NCBI RefSeq assembly: GCF_946184425.1
Contig: NZ_CAMHFP010000007.1
Location: 1-64,000 of the forward strand
Origin: an uncultured Methanobrevibacter sp.
GTDB lineage: Archaea; Methanobacteriota; Methanobacteria; Methanobacteriales; Methanobacteriaceae
Reading direction: 5' to 3'
DNA length: 64,000 nucleotides
Both the position numbers and the translations under genes were made by a program. Under the pieces are notes generated by a model that saw only the letters and a program-made list of their open reading frames with translations, ran no database searches and was not told where the DNA came from. Below are positions 61,893-64,000 of this stretch, in pieces; the first letter of the stretch is position 1; each line of letters opens with the position of its first letter.

Positions 61893-62261
61893 ATGGAAAG
61901 AAAAAATATTTTACTAATTGTGATAGTAGTACTGGTAGTTGCTGTACTTGCAGTAGCAGCTTTCAGCCTTTCTAATCCGCTTAAGGAAGTGCGCAACGCT
62001 ACTGACAATATCACTTCAAACTTCACCACCAGTATCGGTGATATGAAAAAGAATGTAAACAATACAAATGATACAGTTGTTGGTGACAATTCCAAATTAG
62101 ACAACAACACAATCCATGCATCCAACAAAACATATAAAGTGTACAATCCTCAATCTGACTCATACGTTGATGTTATCGGTGAAAAATTCGATGAAGGCGT
62201 CAACAGATGGTACACATATGACAAGGATGGCGTAAGATATTACAATACAAGAATTAATTAA
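61893..62261 (+). CDS. small membrane-anchored protein
   Basis: 122 aa: transmembrane anchor (residues 6-27), Asn/Asp/Thr-rich linker with many N-x-T sites, and a Tyr-rich end (V-N-R-W-Y-T-Y-D-K-D-G-V-R-Y-Y). AGGTGA precedes the ATG. The tail resembles that of the 218-aa protein at 16239 (W-Y-D-D-N-G). Surface location likely, role unknown. Confidence 0.65.
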   Translation: MERKNILLIVIVVLVVAVLAVAAFSLSNPLKEVRNATDNITSNFTTSIGDMKKNVNNTNDTVVGDNSKLDNNTIHASNKTYKVYNPQSDSYVDVIGEKFDEGVNRWYTYDKDGVRYYNTRIN

Positions 62262-62270
62262 TTTTAATTC

Positions 62271-62288
62271 TACTTTTTTTCTTTTTTT
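62271..62288 (+). terminator. oligo-T terminator
   Basis: T-rich tract ten bases after the stop at 62261, between convergent genes. Confidence 0.5.
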
Positions 62289-62580
62289 AATCTAAAAATA
62301 CGATGTTTATCAGATTGTCCCTGTATGAGGTTTCATCCTTAAGGGATTCAATGTGATGGATTATATTAAGTTTTAAGTCTTCAAGTTTTATTCTGGTTTC
62401 CAGATCGTAAAAATCAACATTGAAATGAATATGATATTTCAAATTCATTTCATAGTCATATATTGCCCAGTCGGGGCCGTTGATATCCAGAAGATGGATC
62501 GACCACCTGGACATTATGCTGTTGATTTTTAACGTAAGTTCATCAACGTCGAAGTCTGGACATATTTCCAGTTCGTTCAT
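62287..62580 (-). CDS. unrecognised 97-aa protein
   Basis: Soluble, acidic mixed alpha/beta protein (W-S-I-H-L-L-D-I-N-G-P-D-W-A-I-Y-D-Y). Its start overlaps the stop of the gene before it by four bases (ATGA), so both are translated together. No family recognised. Confidence 0.6.
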   Translation of the reverse strand: MNELEICPDFDVDELTLKINSIMSRWSIHLLDINGPDWAIYDYEMNLKYHIHFNVDFYDLETRIKLEDLKLNIIHHIESLKDETSYRDNLINIVFLD

Positions 62581-62894
62581 TGATATAAACTCTCAGGTTC
62601 GTCTTTATTACCTAATAAAGAACTTAGGTCAGTTACATTCTTTTCATCCAATATTCCGAAACTAACAACATCATCTTTTCTGACGGTCATGATTTGGCCT
62701 CCTGAGATGTCATTTGCAGGCATCAAAAGGAAGGTAATCCATTCGTCATCTTCAGATAAATATTTGCAAGGTTCGAAAAATTGAAACTTGAATATGAATG
62801 TTACAAGCAAGTCTTCAACGTTTTCTATAGGTTCTCTGGAATATTCTTCAGCAAACCTTTTTTCCATGCTAAGCAATTTATCTTTTACATTCAT
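62577..62894 (-). CDS. unrecognised 105-aa protein
   Basis: Soluble protein with a helical start (K-L-L-S-M-E-K-R-F-A-E-E-Y) and a beta-rich remainder (W-I-T-F-L-L-M-P-A-N-D-I). AGGTATAA precedes the ATG. Coupled to the 97-aa gene. It lies just downstream of the zinc-ribbon metallopeptidase paralogue, in the same direction. Confidence 0.6.
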   Translation of the reverse strand: MNVKDKLLSMEKRFAEEYSREPIENVEDLLVTFIFKFQFFEPCKYLSEDDEWITFLLMPANDISGGQIMTVRKDDVVSFGILDEKNVTDLSSLLGNKDEPESLYQ

Positions 62895-62967
62895 GTTTAT
62901 ACCTTTGTATTTTGTTATATAATAAAGTTATTTTTTATTCGCGTGCAATTTTCCAAAATCAGACATT

Positions 62968-63987
62968 TTAAAAATTTTCCATATAGGTCTCGATAACTTC
63001 CATATCTGCATCCTGAAAACCTTCTGATAATATTAACCATAATGCTTTTATAAAACCCTCATCAGATAATTTATTGCAGTTTTCAAAGCGTAACTGAGCA
63101 TAATCAGGCTCTTCTATGGTATCATTTAAAAATTCCTCTTTGATTTCATCCCTCAAATCCCAGTCAAGAAATCCCTCCATGATATCCTTGATATATATTG
63201 CAAATGTATTGCCTATTGTCTTTGCAATGTCAACATGTTCGGCTTCGAGCTCATTTTGAAGTGCAGTGAATGATGAATAGTCCTGATATCCAAATACAGT
63301 GAATCTTCCTTCAACGGTATGAGCAGCATATTCGTCAATCAGGCTGTTGAAGATTGAATTGCTCAATATATATACAATCACTGATTCGACATGCTTGTTT
63401 TTGTTGATATCAAGTATGTGGCATGTGACATGAACCAGAATCTCCTTTAAAAGAAAGTGGGCCAGCTCATGAATCACTGTTGTAATCTGAAGGGACCTGC
63501 GCTGCCTGTCATCGACATATATCCTGTTGAACTCGAAGTATCCGAGTTCCCCTCCGTAGGATTTGAACTCCACACTGACGAATGACTTTGCAAACAATAA
63601 AACCCTGTCAAGAACTTCCATGCTGGCGAGGTCAATCGAATAATCATTTACCATTTTGGCAAGGTTTTTGAATGCCTGAGATTTAATTGAATGGGTTATC
63701 TCTCTGAAATCATCTATTGAAAAATCAAAATTCTGGATTGCATCATAGCATTCATCGGTCAGTATGTTGTCTGAACTGTGTAATCTTCTAAATTCGATTT
63801 TGGGATTTTCTTTTATGTCCTTCACGTTTACATGATCACTGACATCCTTAAGTGTCTGCAGGCAGTCCGGACAGTAAATCACATGGCAAGGAAATCTTTT
63901 GCCGCATTTCGGACATGTCTTTTCCGGTTCGGATTTAGACATTTTACGCTTTGGTTCCAAATCAAAGCTGATGTCATTGCATTCCAT
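62968..63987 (-). CDS. zinc-ribbon metallopeptidase-like protein, second copy
   Basis: At least 339 aa. One zinc ribbon is visible (C-P-K-C-G ... C-P-D-C), followed by the same body as 18607-19839: I-H-E-L-A-H-F-L-L (HExxH), D-E-Y-A-A-H-T-V-E-G-R with the possible third-ligand Glu, and G-N-T-F-A-I-Y-I-K. The frame is open to the window edge and no ribosome site precedes the ATG at 63987 or 63942. The true start and further zinc ribbons may therefore lie outside. The preserved motif in two diverged copies argues that the active site matters. Confidence 0.65.
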   Translation of the reverse strand: MECNDISFDLEPKRKMSKSEPEKTCPKCGKRFPCHVIYCPDCLQTLKDVSDHVNVKDIKENPKIEFRRLHSSDNILTDECYDAIQNFDFSIDDFREITHSIKSQAFKNLAKMVNDYSIDLASMEVLDRVLLFAKSFVSVEFKSYGGELGYFEFNRIYVDDRQRRSLQITTVIHELAHFLLKEILVHVTCHILDINKNKHVESVIVYILSNSIFNSLIDEYAAHTVEGRFTVFGYQDYSSFTALQNELEAEHVDIAKTIGNTFAIYIKDIMEGFLDWDLRDEIKEEFLNDTIEEPDYAQLRFENCNKLSDEGFIKALWLILSEGFQDADMEVIETYMENF

Positions 63988-64000
63988 TAAGTCATATTCA

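Overview
The window looks like the chromosome of a host-associated methanogen of the order Methanobacteriales, most likely Methanobrevibacter or a close relative. The DNA is very AT-rich. It carries large adhesin-like proteins with Pmp-type GGA(V/I) repeats and Ig-like domains, archaeal TATA boxes together with AGGAGG-type ribosome binding sites, Mur-type ligases of the pseudomurein kind, and teichoic-acid-type CDP-glycerol transferases. The assignment is inferred from gene content; no rRNA or tRNA gene was recognised.

Layout. 1-16 kb: adhesin-like surface proteins (755, 1754, 773, 273 and 564 aa) with gene wreckage between them. 16-32 kb: an accessory region. Its core (17.4-26.2 kb) is a run of small zinc-ribbon, Ada-like, TPR, acidic and metallopeptidase-like proteins, plus one protein joining a restriction-specificity (HsdS-like) recognition domain to a possible HEPN motif. 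Two cas2-cas1 pairs lie at 29.7-30.2 and 31.7-32.3 kb, both with cas1 truncated. 33-36 kb: a complete tyrosine recombinase, a membrane-anchored exported protein and 750 bp of AT-rich non-coding DNA. 36-49 kb: ordinary chromosome with two MarR-controlled drug-efflux units, mntP, flavoproteins, CAAX-type proteases and a polar amino-acid ABC transporter. 49-61 kb: a cell-envelope block with two GT2/CDP-glycerol transferase fusions, two acyltransferase-3 proteins and two Mur-type ligases. 61-64 kb: a cation efflux protein, small proteins, and a second copy of the zinc-ribbon metallopeptidase.

The most unusual signal is a 37-base CRISPR-like repeat (starts GTTTTGAATAATTCC, ends CATTCGATAAAAAC). 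Six perfect copies, one with a single mismatch and several degenerate copies are scattered from 7.8 to 31.7 kb, nearly all in one orientation. The DNA between neighbouring repeats is not 30-40 base spacers but pieces of about 110-680 bp. These pieces contain gene fragments cut off exactly at the repeat border: an integrase C-terminus, a DprA C-terminus, an HNH endonuclease, and two tandem homologous two-gene pieces. One cas1 fragment also ends in a degenerate repeat. The best-developed stretch is 26165-28020 (repeat-676 bp-repeat-673 bp-repeat-360 bp-degenerate repeat). This looks like capture of long DNA fragments between CRISPR-type repeats, or a cassette system using such a repeat as its recombination site. 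The mechanism is inference; the repeats and the truncations are directly visible.
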